Shown here: piece after piece, positions 1 to 13,300 of the stretch
Numbering within the stretch: the first letter of the stretch is position 1
Layout: every line of letters starts with the position of its first letter
Source: Loripinus fragilis
Lineage: Eukaryota; Mollusca; Bivalvia; Lucinida; Lucinidae
Assembly: GCA_964019695.1 (NCBI GenBank)
Contig: OZ026526.1
Coordinates: 7,149,254-7,213,253 of the forward strand
Length of the DNA stretch: 64,000 bases
Direction of reading: 5' to 3'
Translations under genes and position numbers: made by a program
The notes under the pieces: model-generated
What the model saw: only the letters and a program-made list of their open reading frames with translations
Databases searched by the model: none
What the model was told of the DNA's origin: nothing

Positions 1-970
1 GTGCGCTGTAATTATTAAACGAAACAGTACAGCGAGAAAATACTAGCATCATTATAAAGGTCAACGCTTGTTCGTTTGAATGGTGCATGGTATGCCTATC
101 AAAATTGTCTCTGTGCAAAGCTACAAGGTAACGATCAGAACTTTTGGATCACCCCTCGTAGGGGAAGAGTTATAGTAAGGCCAGAATTTTTTAGTTGATT
201 TATGAATCCTCCTACTGTAATTTTCCGTAAAGTAGAAAAAAAAATTCTAAAATTATTTTTATATTTTATCCATGACTCTAAACATTATTTGTTTCGTAGA
301 AAATTTTTTTTTGAGGTTCTGTCAGTGACACTGTTAAATGTGATTGTTCTGTCCAGATTTTTAGGAAAAATGATTAAATTAAAAATTATTCAACACCAAC
401 ACGAATGTTTACATTTAATTAATCTTTAATCTTCAACGTTTCGCCATATTGGCTTCATCTGGAATAATGATGAAATATACAAAGATTTAATACAGACTGT
501 TGGTTTACCTTACTAGTTTACTGTTTTTTCTAGAGATATTAAAAAAAACAAAAGCTCTGAAAATGAGTTATTTTCAGAGCTTTTTTTTATCGTCCCCCGA
601 CCCTAAATCTGAAAAAAAATTCCTGTAAATCGACTTATAAAAAAAATCTGGCCTAAGAAAATTCAATAGATTTATTCTGCCTTAATTCTTAGCATGTTAT
701 GTAATTTAGCATGCTTTTTTCTTTCTTAATTAACTTTATGTTTTTTTTCAAGAACATCACAGTGTCAAACAATTTGATCTAGATCAGTTCTGAAATTTGG
801 TCAGAACTGTTCTGAATCCATAATTTGTGCAAAAGTTGTCAGCAGACGTCAAGTCTTTACGAGCGGTGTTCTTGGGGTTTTTTTTACACACAAGATACAG
901 ATAATTGAGACTTTACCAGGGTAAAGTTCTAAATGCTTTTATGAGTTGCCTCTCATATTAACAGCATTTT
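1..970. other. Carrier-gene intron 6 (part), no gene seen
   Basis: AT-rich DNA past the donor of exon 6. I searched the minus strand for the expected PFDVVKT exon and did not find it. The only structure is a small stem-loop at about 552-586 (AAGCTCTGAAAATGAG with its complement). Confidence 0.6.
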
Positions 971-976
971 TGCATG

Positions 977-1211
977 TTAACCCTTAAAGCGCCAAGAAAA
1001 AAAATGCATCTGAAAATGTCGTCTGCTGAAGTCGTCTGCTAACATTCCTTACGAATTAAGTATAGAAGCAAACAGCATGGTCCCAGAACAGACTGCTCCA
1101 ATAGGAGCAGTCTGATCTGGGTCAACACTGTTTGCCATAGAGGCTTCTTAAACATTTTAGCAGATGAGAGAAGCAGACGACTTTTGTTGCATTTTGCGCA
1201 TTAAGGGTTAA
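977..1211. mobile_element. piggyBac-like MITE with TTAA ends
   Basis: TTAA then CCCTTAAAGCGCC at the left is matched by GCGCATTAAGGG then TTAA at the right; the rest is a long imperfect palindrome (GTCGTCTGCT repeated in both arms). TTAA target duplication and CCCTT termini are typical of piggyBac-related elements; no transposase is present. The core 1068-1135 belongs to the GCAAACAG hairpin family. Confidence 0.7.
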
Positions 1212-1370
1212 CAGCATTGTTGCATGTTAACCATATAAAAGTTGTCTATTTCACTGCAGGTATCTTTATCAGGTCAACATTACATTGCACTTTTTAATGA
1301 TGTAAACAACACTGTAACGTTTTAATTGTTAAGAAAATGATCATAATTTTAAGCTCTAAAAGTTTGCATA

Positions 1371-1590
1371 CCTGTTTTTTGTTTTGTTTGTTTGATTTGA
1401 TTCTTTACGTCCCTGTCAACAATCTTTCAGATATGTCGGGACGGGTCTTCCTGGGTTTAACCAGTACTAAGCAGGGATTAATGTATCTTGCTCATGGACA
1501 CAAAGCAGTGACACCAGTGAGGCAGGAACCTGCAGCCCTTCCATCTGAAGTTAAGCACTCTACCACTGAGCCGAGCCACTGCGCTTCCTA
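1371..1590 (-). mobile_element. tRNA-derived SINE, copy 1
   Basis: On the minus strand it starts with a tRNA-like head (GGCTCAGTGGTAGAGTG-type A box; GGTTC-type B box, degraded here), continues with a TCCTTGAGCAAG-type central part, and ends in a CAAATCAAACAAAAC tail. The same sequence occurs at 3081 and 13663. It lies in the same sense as the carrier gene. Confidence 0.8.
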
Positions 1591-1640
1591 TGATTACATT
1601 TACAATATACAGACCTCCAGATAAAAATGTGCAGTTTTTT

Positions 1641-1775
1641 TTTATTAATTCTCAACCAAAATGTATGTTGTGGGTATTCAAAAGAACCATCTCAATGAGA
1701 CGGTTCTTTTTTTAGAACCCAAAACATATGTTTAAACTGCTGCGTAAGAAATAATCACAATTTTACGCTAAAAAA
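1641..1775. mobile_element. Hairpin MITE (CATATGTT family), copy 1
   Basis: Arms CTCAACCAAAATGTATGTTG and its complement around ATCTCAATGAGACGGTTC form a long hairpin. Related copies lie at 3764, 7682 and 14505, all in introns of the carrier gene. This copy ends about 50 bases from the donor of exon 6. Confidence 0.75.
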
Positions 1776-1823
1776 TTTTGCTTTAATATCTTGTCCTACG
1801 ACTATAACTGAGATTGTACTTAC

Positions 1824-1933
1824 AGTGCCAGCTACTGCTCCCGAGGCGAAAGACTCCATAAATGTCAGTTTCTTCTGGCCCGTCTCGAGCAACACTTTAG
1901 CCTTCATCTGCTCATAGCCTAACCAATAAACAG
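1824..1933 (-). CDS. SLC25A40: SLC25A39/40-like exon 6 (helix 4-5), beside a duplicated acceptor array
   Basis: Acceptor TTTTTGCTTGTAG, donor GTAAGTACAATC; phase 1 in, phase 0 out, 37 codons with the shared one. It reads [20 protein letters not shown] and on to FASGAVAGT, matching the end of helix 4 and the start of helix 5 in SLC25A40 (MYWYNYEILK in human). The acceptor and first 33 bases of this exon are the copy at the gene-3' end of a 65-bp tandem array just upstream in the transcript. The following exon (third signature) is not in the window. Confidence 0.9.
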
Positions 1934-4322
1934 CTACAAGCAAAAATAGTGCATAAGTTTACAGGCCTTTATCTGCTCATAGCCAAACCAATAAACAGCT
2001 ACAAGCAAAAATATGGTGTAAGTTTACAGGCCTTCATCTGCTCATAGCTTACCAATAAACAGCTACAAGCAAAAATAGTGCATAAGTTTACAGACCTTTA
2101 TCTGCTCATAGCCAAACCAATAAACAGCTACAAGCAAAAATAGTGCATAAGTTTACAGGCCTTTATCTGCTCATTGCCTAACCAATAAACAGCTACAAGC
2201 AAAAATAGTGCATAAGTTTACAGGCCTTTATCTGCTCATAGCCAAACCAATAAACAGCTACAAGCAAAAATAGTGCATAAGTTTACAGGCCTTTATCTGC
2301 TCATAGCCAAACCAATAAACAGCTACAAGCAAAAATAGTGCATAAGTTTACAGACCTTTATCTGCTCATAGCCAAACCAATAAACAGCTACAAGCAAAAA
2401 TAGTGCATAAGTTTACAGACCTTTATCTGCTCATAGCCAAACCAATAAACAGCTACAAGCAAAAATAGTGCATAAGTTTACAGGCCTTTATCTGCTCATT
2501 GCCTAACCAATAAACAGCTACAAGCAAAAATAGTGCATAAGTTTACAGGCCTTTATCTGCTCATAGCCAAACCAATAAACAGCTACAAGCAAAAATAGTG
2601 CATAAGTTTACAGGCCTTCATCTGCTCATAGCCAAACCAATAAACAGCTACAAGCAAAAATAGTGCATAAGTTTACAGGCCTTTATCTGCTCATTGCCTA
2701 ACCAATAAACAGCTACAAGCAAAAATAATTGCGTAAGTTTAGTAAATTGTTTCCTTTGTAAATAGCTCAACTACAGTAAAACCTGTGTAAAACGGCCACT
2801 CAAAAATAGGTAAAACAAAGATCTTAATGACAAATGGAGCATTCTGCAATACTTTTGACCTGCATTATGGGATAATTGGTCTTGAAAACAAATTTTTGGT
2901 CTTTTTGAGAGTGGTCGTTTAAGACAGGTTTTACTGTCTGTGACTAGATTGGATAAAATATGATGATATCTTGGCTCCAAATTATAATTTTGTCATCAAA
3001 TGACCCCAATGTTGTTGTCAGAGAACTTGAGAGAAGAGCAAGAGAGTTTTCAAAGTATGGAATAAAAGATTGAAGTCATGTGTTTTGGTTTGTTTGATTT
3101 GATTCTATACGTCCCATCAACAATCTTTCAGTTATATAGTGATGGCTCTTCCTGGGTTGAACCAGTACTAAGCTAGGATTAATGTGTCTTGCTCAAGGAC
3201 ACAACACAGAGACGCAAGTGAGGCTCGAACCAGTGGCCCCTCGGTCTCGAGTCAAGCACTCTGCCACTGAGCCACTGCGCTCCCCCATGTGTTTCGGCTA
3301 AAAAGGAATAGTTCAAAGGAGACTTGAAAAAACAACATTTTTTATCAACTCTTGGAGAAGATAAGCAAACAATAAAGAAAATGAAATCCAAACGCTCCAC
3401 ATACAATATATTAGAGTAATTGTTTTGACATCATGTTTTGCATGTAAGCCATGTGCCGATATTGGTCAATCAATAATCACAGGCTATTTAAACAAATGGC
3501 CAATTGTAAATCAGCTAATTGGTAGCAATACATTTTAGCGAACATTCAGTTTTATGGAATAAATTTCAGCTTTTTCTGGGCACATACGTTTTAGTGAAGT
3601 TTCAGCCAAATATACATTTTAGTGAACTTCTAGAAAATCTCACCAGTGATATGTAGATATTTGTATCAATAACTGATGCATAAATATAGAGGCAAATTCA
3701 AAACAGAGATCCGATGTCAACTTTCAGCCAGCCTTAGTTAAGTGTGCGTAATAAAAAATATTTTTCTTATTTCTCAACCAAAACATATGTTGTGGGTGCT
3801 CAAAAGATCCAACTTAGTCATATTTGAGTACCCAAAACATATGTTAAAACTGATGCGTTAGAAAATATTTACAATTTGTACGCTTAAACATACGCTTTTA
3901 GTCTCAATCAAAATTAATCACATGCCATTTTTTCTAAAATTCATGGCCCCTATGCTATCTGTTCCTATATTCCTGTGTTTAGAACTGAAACAAAATCCCT
4001 GTCATTTAGAATACCTGAAAAGGGGACATCCCTGAGTAAAGAAGGGCCAAGGCCCTTCCAGAGTGACAAGATCCCTTCATGTTTAAGAGTGTCTTTGGTG
4101 AACTTTTGAACTTCTCGGTATGTTAGCTTCTCTGATTGCATCTTTGTTCTGATTAGTTCTAGGGGTGAGATCACAGTAGCTGCCCACACTGAAATACAAG
4201 AAATACATTATTGTCAGGGGATTTTCTGCCCATCTCTAGTGGCCGAGTTTCGGCCCCATTCCCAAACAAAAATAGCCACATTTTTCCCAATACATGTACC
4301 ATGTCTAATTTTCCCAATTAAG

Positions 4323-4374
<52 letters not shown>

Positions 4375-7300
4375 TTTGTAGAGACCACTACTTCTAATGA
4401 GGAGCAATGACCCATATCAGAATGATACTTAAACACCTGTGCTTCAGTGGTATGCTTGACATAATACAATCTAAAACACCTTGATTTTGAGGCTGTATCT
4501 TGCTACCCTTGTTATGTTCTTTGCTTTTAAATTCCTCCAATTTTGATGCTTTAAGTCGATAATTTTTTCCCAATTTTGGCCAGGGGCCTTTTCTCAAAAT
4601 TGCTGGAAAAAACACCTGTGTGTTTAACGTCCTACCAACAGCTAAGGTCATATGGAAATGGGGCCATTGCTTAGTCTCATCCAACAGACTGGTGAAGCCA
4701 GGGAATGAACCTGTGATCCCTGGCTTACAAGGCGCGCGGTTTATCCACTAACCCATTGTATTCAGGGAACCCCTAAATGAGCACTTTTACAAACAGTGAA
4801 GACCCTGATGAAATGCAGCATAATGCTGCATTTCATCACGATCTTCTCTGTTTGTATATGTAAAAAGATCTTCAGACAAAAGAATACAATATTTGTTTTA
4901 AAATTATAACCTGACACTCCTAGATATGTGCAATGGACTATCCCAAGTTTGTTGTATCAAACCAGAAGGAAGAATCCATTAGTATACAAAGGGTTAATAA
5001 ATTAGCTAGACTGTGGCAAGACCTGGCCACTAGGTTATAAAACTTTTTATGATCAACTTAAGCATGAAATTTCAACTGCTCATGAAAACTAAAATACTGA
5101 AAAATAAAGACTTCTTGCTTTCAAACTCTCGTATGTTGTATTTATCATCCTCCAAAATGTTAAAATGCCAGCAATTGTTGGCATTTTAACATTTATGAGC
5201 ATGATGAATTTCATGCTCAGTTGAGTTGAGCACAAAAGAAGTTTTATAACCTCCGGTCTAGTATGCAAAAACGACAACAGTTTGAATGCTGTTTTGATTA
5301 ATCAATACTTTTGATTTATTTGTAGCTGAGACTACAATCGGAAGATACATTTTTCTACCATCAGCTATTCGAAATCTAGCGCCAAATAGAAAAACAATTC
5401 CAGATTATTGTTTTTATTTCTCCTTGAGGAAAACCTGCTTATTTACCAACAAAGATTTTCATGAAAAATACCATATTAAATTGAGAAGTTTTATCGAGCA
5501 CTATTTAGAATGCTGTCATGTTCTTGTCTTGGTCCTCTAAATATAGTATATTTTCAAATTGTACAGCTGACTTCCAATCAGAATTTGCATTTCTTATAAT
5601 GGATAGAAATTTTTGCCTCATGTACCCAACACTTATCAGCTCAGATCAGCCTGCACAAACAAGAGTTAACAAGACAAATTCGACGAATTTATATCCCCCC
5701 AACAAAGGGTTATTTGAGAGAAACATGTAAATCACAAAACATAAATCCCATTTATCTAACCCTTGGTTCACCTTCAGTATTATTCAGATCATAACAAACG
5801 CCTGTCAAGTATGTTTTAGTGCTTAGTTTAATAAAAATATATACTTACATCTGCACAATTTCAATATCTGACCTTTAAACCCACCCCCAGAGGTCAAGGG
5901 TGCGTGTAAATTCAAAGTGTTACCTTGCATGTATGTCTACACTTCTTCCACTTTAATTTGATATGCAACATGACCACTTTTAGAAAAGTAAAAAATGACC
6001 TTTTGACCCCACCCCAGGGGTCTTTGGTGTGTGTAATGAGAGCATATTTGCTTTCATGGTGCTCTGTGCTCAATTCCCTTTAATTTGATATGCAACATGA
6101 CTACTTTCAGAAAAAGATATAGTTTGACCTTCTGTCCCCACCCCCTGGGTTGAGGGTGTGTCTGTGGACAAAATATTTGCTACCATGTTGCTGCCAGCGT
6201 CGTCAGCTTTAATTTGATATGCAACATAACTACTTTCAGAAAAAGATATAGTTAGACCTTTTGATCCCATCCCCGGTGTCGAGGGTGTGTCTGTGGGCAA
6301 ACCATTTGCTACCATGTTGCTGCTAGCGTCATCGGCTTTAATTTTATATTCAACATGACCATTTTCTGTAATTTTGTCCTCGGCCCCACCCCTTAAGTCC
6401 ACCCAACCAGCTTGGACGAAGGCCTTCAAACTGAAATACTGTTTGATATGTTTCATATCTTTTGCTGCTCTGCCTGCATGCAAAATTTCAGAAAAAATAT
6501 TAACAATTGCCTTAATTATTGCGAATTTAAATATTTGACCTTTGACCCCTTAGGTGGGGTCAAAGGGGGTGGGGTAAAACTTTGACTCTGCCATGCTTAT
6601 CTATAGGCACTTGGCAATCATGGTCTATAGTGAGAAATTGTTAAATATAATAGCTTTGATGAAATGTGAAGATCATCACACCAAAAAGCTAATATAAGTT
6701 TTACCTTACAATGGCAATAACTCAAGTGTTAAGGGGTCGATTTTGACCAAACTTATAGGATATCTAGAGTCCATGGTACTAATCATTTGTACCAAGAATG
6801 AATCAAATCTGACCAATAGGTACTAAGATATGGTTCCGGACAGACAAAAAGTGTGGACGGACAGAAGGACCGACGCAGCCAAAACTATATCCCTCCGACT
6901 TTGTCGGGGGATAACAAAATAAACATAAATTCTAATATATAGCAGGGACTGCATATTGCTCTTACCTCTAGCACCACTGCCAGCCAAAACTGGTTTAAAC
7001 CAGTTCTCGCTCCTAGGTCCGGCTTCACTGTAGCCTAGAAATGACTTGAACTGCTCGTAAGATGTGAAATAAACTACTGTGGCTGGCACGGCCATCACCC
7101 TGTCAGAAAACAAAAGAACCAGCTCTGAGTTATGAATATTACACTTATGACATTAGCAACAACCTATGGCTTAGACGAGCCTGCACATCTGTACAATCTA
7201 GGTAGATTCCCCAATACTCATTTATGCAAATTATAGATGTGTATGAAGGCTGAGTTTAACACATTAGAAAAGGGACAAAAACATGAAGCAAAACAAACCT

Positions 7301-10300
7301 CAAACAGCGATTTATCATTTTTGAGAAAAAAAAATCTGACTTTGGTTCAATTGCAGCTGAACTATGTCTAAACCATATAATTATACATGTACTATGATCT
7401 GTCATGGGCGGATCTAGGATTTTTTGAAAGGGGGTTCATATTATGTATACATTAAATGTGTGGGGGTTCACTTAGCTGATTTTATCTCATTTTTTTTAAA
7501 TATCCCATGAAAATGATATAATTTGGTCTTACTGAGACCAAATGATTTCATTTTCATAGGATATTTTAAAAGAAGAGGGGTAGGGGGTGGGGAGGGGTTC
7601 AAGCGAATCCCATGAACCCCTTCTGGATATGTCACTGTCTGTGATGCATAATATCAACATAGGTCCAGTTAAGAAAAATTTCTGAGCGTAAAATTGTAAT
7701 TATTTTCTTACCTATCAGTTTAAACATTTGTTGTGGGTACTCAAAAGAACCGTCTCAATACATATATATCATATGTTTTGGGTGCTCAAACGAGCCATCT
7801 CATTGAGACGCTTCTTTGTAGGTTCTCATTAATATCTGCAAAATTAGTTTTTACAGATTATTTCAATGAGCCCCAGACATACCTAAATTCATGAGAAACT
7901 AGAACGCGCAGTCAATGGGACGCCATCGCAAATCACCACGCTAAAGTTTTTGACCCCCCAGGACCCCAAGTCCCACCCCTGGCGCATGATTACGGCAACA
8001 GAATGAAAATTCTGTTCAACATTTTTTCTATCTTTTATATGTGACAACACACGCAAAGTTTGGTATAAAATTGACATGGTAACGAAATTTAACAATATTT
8101 GACCTTCTGACCTCACCCCAAGGTCACCAGTTTGACCCTAGGATGAAAATTGTACTTGAAATTTGTTCTGCTCGTCATCCTGTTGATTTGATATGCCACA
8201 TGACCATGTTTGAAAACAATATTTTTGACCCCCTAGGGCACCCCCAGCACCCCAAAGTTCCCCACCCCTGGGGCATGACCAAGGTGACAGAATAAAAAAC
8301 CCGTCTGATATGTTTTGTATCTTTCATTTGTACAACACACACATAGTTTGATATAAAAATCTTTGAAATTGCATAGTCTGTAACTTTTGATCTTCTAATT
8401 TTAAAAATAATCTTTTTATTTTTCAAGAACACAGTAAAAATACTCAAATTCAGGTAAACATTTTACCATTTTCGTAAATCTTAACAAGTTATCACTATCA
8501 AAATGACTGTATTTATGTTAAAATTCAACGGTCTAGAATTATTGGAGGGACGCAAATAATTACCAACAAGAGAAAAAACACCTATTTGATAAGGTAATTC
8601 ACTTTTCTATGTAGTTTTCAGCTGCTGTACTGAACATTTTTATTGTGAAAACAGCTTAATTCTACTTTTACAAATGATTTAAAAAGAAAATAAAATTTTT
8701 CGAAAAATGTTCATAGTTAGAGAGTATGCAGCTTTAAATAACCCAAAGGGGGAGTTCCACCCTATATGGAAATTACATAGGGTTCTGCCCACACATTTTA
8801 TAAAATTTTGTAGAAAGATTGTCCATTACATGTGTGTTCCATTTGTGAGATATTTACCCATTCATCCATTTCAGTTGTTAAATTTAAATAATTTTAAATT
8901 TTAAAATTAAATAAATGGACTCCCTAATTAAAAGTGGCTCTAGGCGACAAGATTTTTGTTTTTTCAGCCTAATTTATTCTCAACATGATGCCAAGTAATT
9001 TGTTATTATGTATGTACCATACATATATTTCAATGTATAAAATAAACAAGTCCACATCAAATTTTGTTTGAAGGTACCCCTAAATTTAACATTTTGAAAA
9101 TATTTTCGACAAATTAAATTGTCAATTTTGCCTAGTTGCTGTTCTTGTCAACGTATGAAAATTATATCAAATTTGTCCACACATGTGTTTGTTATAATCA
9201 TAAAATCTCAAGAAAATATAAATCCGGTAAAATGAAGTTTTCTGAATTTCAATCTTAATGGTCAAAATTTTGCAGAATGTAAAAATCAAGACTTTATGTA
9301 AACTTCCAGCAGTATGCTCCATTTTACATAGAGTTCTGTTCGTCACAGGCATAGATCTTGATGATATTATGCAAATTGACTGTTTGGCTTATAAGTTATT
9401 TGTTTTCTATCGCTTTTCAATGGTTGATTACAACATTTGGTATTGTGTAGTATGTGATTATAGGGATACACCCCCCCCCAAAGCAGCCCAATTTACATCT
9501 ATCAGAAATCAGAATTTCTAAAATTGATAATTATTAGAATAATGTGTGAGTTCTAGCTTATGTGTGCGGTACACACATTACCATATCTATCACATAAAAT
9601 GGTTAAAATAATAGTAAGTAATGGTGCAAACTAATGTTTCTTTTAGAGTATTTACTCAAATTCAGCTGTACAAATTATATCAACAAAGTTTGGGTTTTCA
9701 TTATGGCGTGTTACAGTTCTTGTCAACCTTTCCCATCTATAATGTATACGAATAATATTCACAAGATTTGAAGCCCGGAAATATATTTGTTTGAATGCTG
9801 AGTCTGACTTTTGTTAAATGAATAAATACTAGTGAATTCATTATAAATATTTATTCCCAGATTTACAGAGGCGTTTAGTATGTCAGCATTATTATTATGA
9901 GGTCATTTGAGAATCAAATTCGTGATTCTGTAACCACAATGGAAATAACAGCACAAAGACTGTTTCACCTCGTCTAATGCCAGATGTTCAGTATGTATAT
10001 ATTCATAAATTCGCTAGTTTTTCTTAATACTTGAAAATCCATTTATAATCTTAAAAAGTATCATTTGTATTTTCATCAACTCCATTTCTATTTATTAGAG
10101 CAGTTTTAAAACTTTTGTTGGAATATTAATGATTTTAAAAGGGGTTATGATAAGTATTTTGGATACTCTTTTGAATGTTTTGGCGGATAGAACTTAATGC
10201 AGGAGAAATAACCACAATCAATACCAATTAAGATACAATACAATTCAAATAAGATTCTATAAACCATTCATTAAAATGCACACATTAATTGACTAAGAGA

Positions 10301-13300
10301 CTGCAAGATAAGGATACTATTTAAATAATGTGGGAAAACGGATCATTCTATAATAGAAATAAACTATAAAGTTTTAAAACTTAAGACTCAGTTTCACTCT
10401 GTCTCTGCATGACACTAAATGGAAAGTGCTGCAGCTCGCATGCTTCCAAGCACTGGCTTAAATGGTCTTCTACTTTCTGCTGAAACTAAATATTCCAGAA
10501 GGACCAGACTTTGAAAATACAACACTTTATCAATGTAAGGAGGAAAGTTTACCCGATACAAAGACAGCTGGTATGAAATCAAAGTTCTCTGAAAAAAGAA
10601 CCTACCAAAATAGTGAGAATGTACACTTTTTCTTAAACACTTGACCTGGTTTCACTAAGTTTATGAGAGTTAATGAGAATTATGCACATAGTCCTGAACC
10701 AATTTACCCTCAATATTTGATTCGGAGGGACATAAGATAGAGGAAATTCTAGGTGCAACAGGAACATAGAATGTAGATGGAGACAATGAATTACCTAGTA
10801 TGAATCCTAATCTTTTTGATTTTTTTCATTGGCTAAAAGACATTAAGAGCATAAACACCTGTTGGCTTCAGTCCAAAAATAATTTGGAAACCTGTGGAAG
10901 ATCAATTCACAAATGATACCTGCTGGACATCCACCCGAACACCTAAGTTCTAGACCGAGTGCTACTTATCAAGTGCTGCTTACAGAAATGCCAGTTTTAT
11001 GCTATTTTAATAGCTAAAACTTCTGACACCAACAAAGTATTGGACCTAATTTGGATGAAGATACTAAATAGTGACAGTCAATACGTTTTAAGAATAATAC
11101 TGGTGGAAAAACTGCGGTTTGTTAGACCTAACTGGAATATTTTATTTGAAATCACTTATGAATCAAAACTGACTTAACTCATTTCATGCAAATTATAACA
11201 CTTTTACCGGTGTCCAAATTTTATGAAAATTTACATGCATACAAAGGATGTATTTGACCTACTTTTCTAAAAATATTATGGGTTGACAAAAACTGGAACA
11301 TGGTAAATATTGGGAGAGAATCCCCTATAGACACTAACTTAAGTGTTCAATATGTAGATAATTCAAATTTTGATGGGTCAGAAAAAAAATACCAAGATGT
11401 ATTTATATACATTAATGGTAGTAAGGTATACCCTTGGAAGTCTTCTTTTATATTCCATTCAAAGAATGTAGCGGTCAACAATGTTAATGATTTGAGACTG
11501 ATATTTAATAGGTAATATATTAGTACAAAGATGGTGTACATCAAGGTGCCCCCCTGTGGCCTAACAGCGTTCAAGGAATAAATAATTTCATTTTTGTAGT
11601 TGTTATACCGTAGGTATTCAACATACAAAGTATTATCCAAATCCATGCGTGGGCAGATTTGGAACTCCCCCTTTAATGATCTTTGACCTTTTGACCTCAC
11701 CCTAAGGTCACCAGTTTGACCCTAGGATGAAAATTTTACTTGCATTCTGTTCTGCTTGTCATCCCCCTCGATTTGATATGCCACATGACAATGTTTGAAA
11801 ATAATTTTTTTTGACCCCGTCGGCACCCCCAGCGCCCCAAAGTCCCACCCCTGGGGCATGACCCAGGCATCAGAATTAAAATCCCCTCTGATATGTTTTG
11901 TATCCTTCATTTGTGAGAGCACACACAAGGTTTGGTATAAAAATCTTTGAAATTGACTTTGTAATTGAAATTAAATGATATTTGACCTTTTGACCAATCC
12001 CCAGGGCCCCAGGGGGGGGGGGGGGGGGGGGGGGGGGCAAAAAAAATTGCTGTTGCACTCCTCATTCATGTGAGTTGCTCACACACAAAATTTGGTTCAA
12101 TTTCGTCCAATGGTTTAGGAGGAGATAGCATAACGGACAGACGGACGGACAGACGGACGAAGGCGATTGCAATATCCCCTTCGCTTTTTTATAAAGGTTG
12201 GGTATAAATATCTGTGCATAAAATAATAAGTTCTCTCAGACAAAATGGTAAAGAGTTAAAAATACACTTTTTCTCCACAGTTTTACATTTTCTCAAAAAG
12301 GGAATAGATCAGTGTAAAAGCATCACTTACAGAGTAGGAGGTAGTCCACTCCATAGAGATTTAATTCCTTCCTGTCTGCTTATTTGAATAAATGCATCCT
12401 GGAAAAGATATAGAACAAATATTAATTCTCATGCCCAGATCCAGAAAGTTTTGTCAGAGGGGGTCCAACTCTGATATGTTTTTTTTTTTGAGGGGAGCGA
12501 GGCTCCAAAAACCACCAAAAGCGGGCAATTATCGGCCTGCCAGTGAAACGCCATTTCGGCGTTTCCCTGGCGGACCGATAATGGCCCACATTGAATGCTG
12601 GATTGGTAGCTTTGTGATTTTCAGGGGATTCGGACCAGTATTACATTGTACTAGGAAACATCAGCAAATGAATTTCAGAGAAAACAGATGTCCCTCCACC
12701 ATACATGCTCAAATTTGATCTACATAATGTTTTTAGTTCTGCTGTGACCTTTACAAAGAGGAAAAAGTCACCAAAACCTTATCAGAACAAAACATTTATG
12801 TTGTAGTAAAACTCAATCAAATCTTAATCATGCCCAAATGTTATATACATGCAAATTTAGTTCCAATCTGCTCACTGATTTCTTTTTGAGTTTTTTTTTT
12901 TTGCTGTGCCAGCTTCCAATTTCCAATCAGTCCAGTGGTTTAATTTCATTAATATGAATTCAATGAATGCATGTAAAAAAGCTGTGCATATTTTCAATTT
13001 CTGCTAAACAGCTGATCACATGGGTGAAAGACTGAAAGTTCAAATTTTCCAAAATCCTGAACTTTTGAAATTCAAATCTTAAAATTTGTTGTATGCCTAC
13101 AAATCATTAATAATTTCAAGTTAAATGGTCAATTGTCTTTAGATGAACTGAAAATAAATCAAGAGAAGTTATAATAATCTGCCTAATTCAGCATTTTGAG
13201 GCTGACTTTCTATGGAAAGTGAGCCTCAAAATCCTGAATTCAGGAATAATCCTGAAAACTTTAACCCATGAGATCAGGATCTACACTGTGTTTCTAAAAA

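Noticed and set aside
4680..4760. Candidate tRNA-Thr
   Set aside because: Acceptor stem does not pair and a SINE body follows; annotated as a SINE.
6070..6483. 137-residue open frame on the minus strand with an internal VAYQIKADD repeat
   Set aside because: It is the translation of a degenerate tandem repeat whose other copies (7890, 11680) are broken; no splice or start context.
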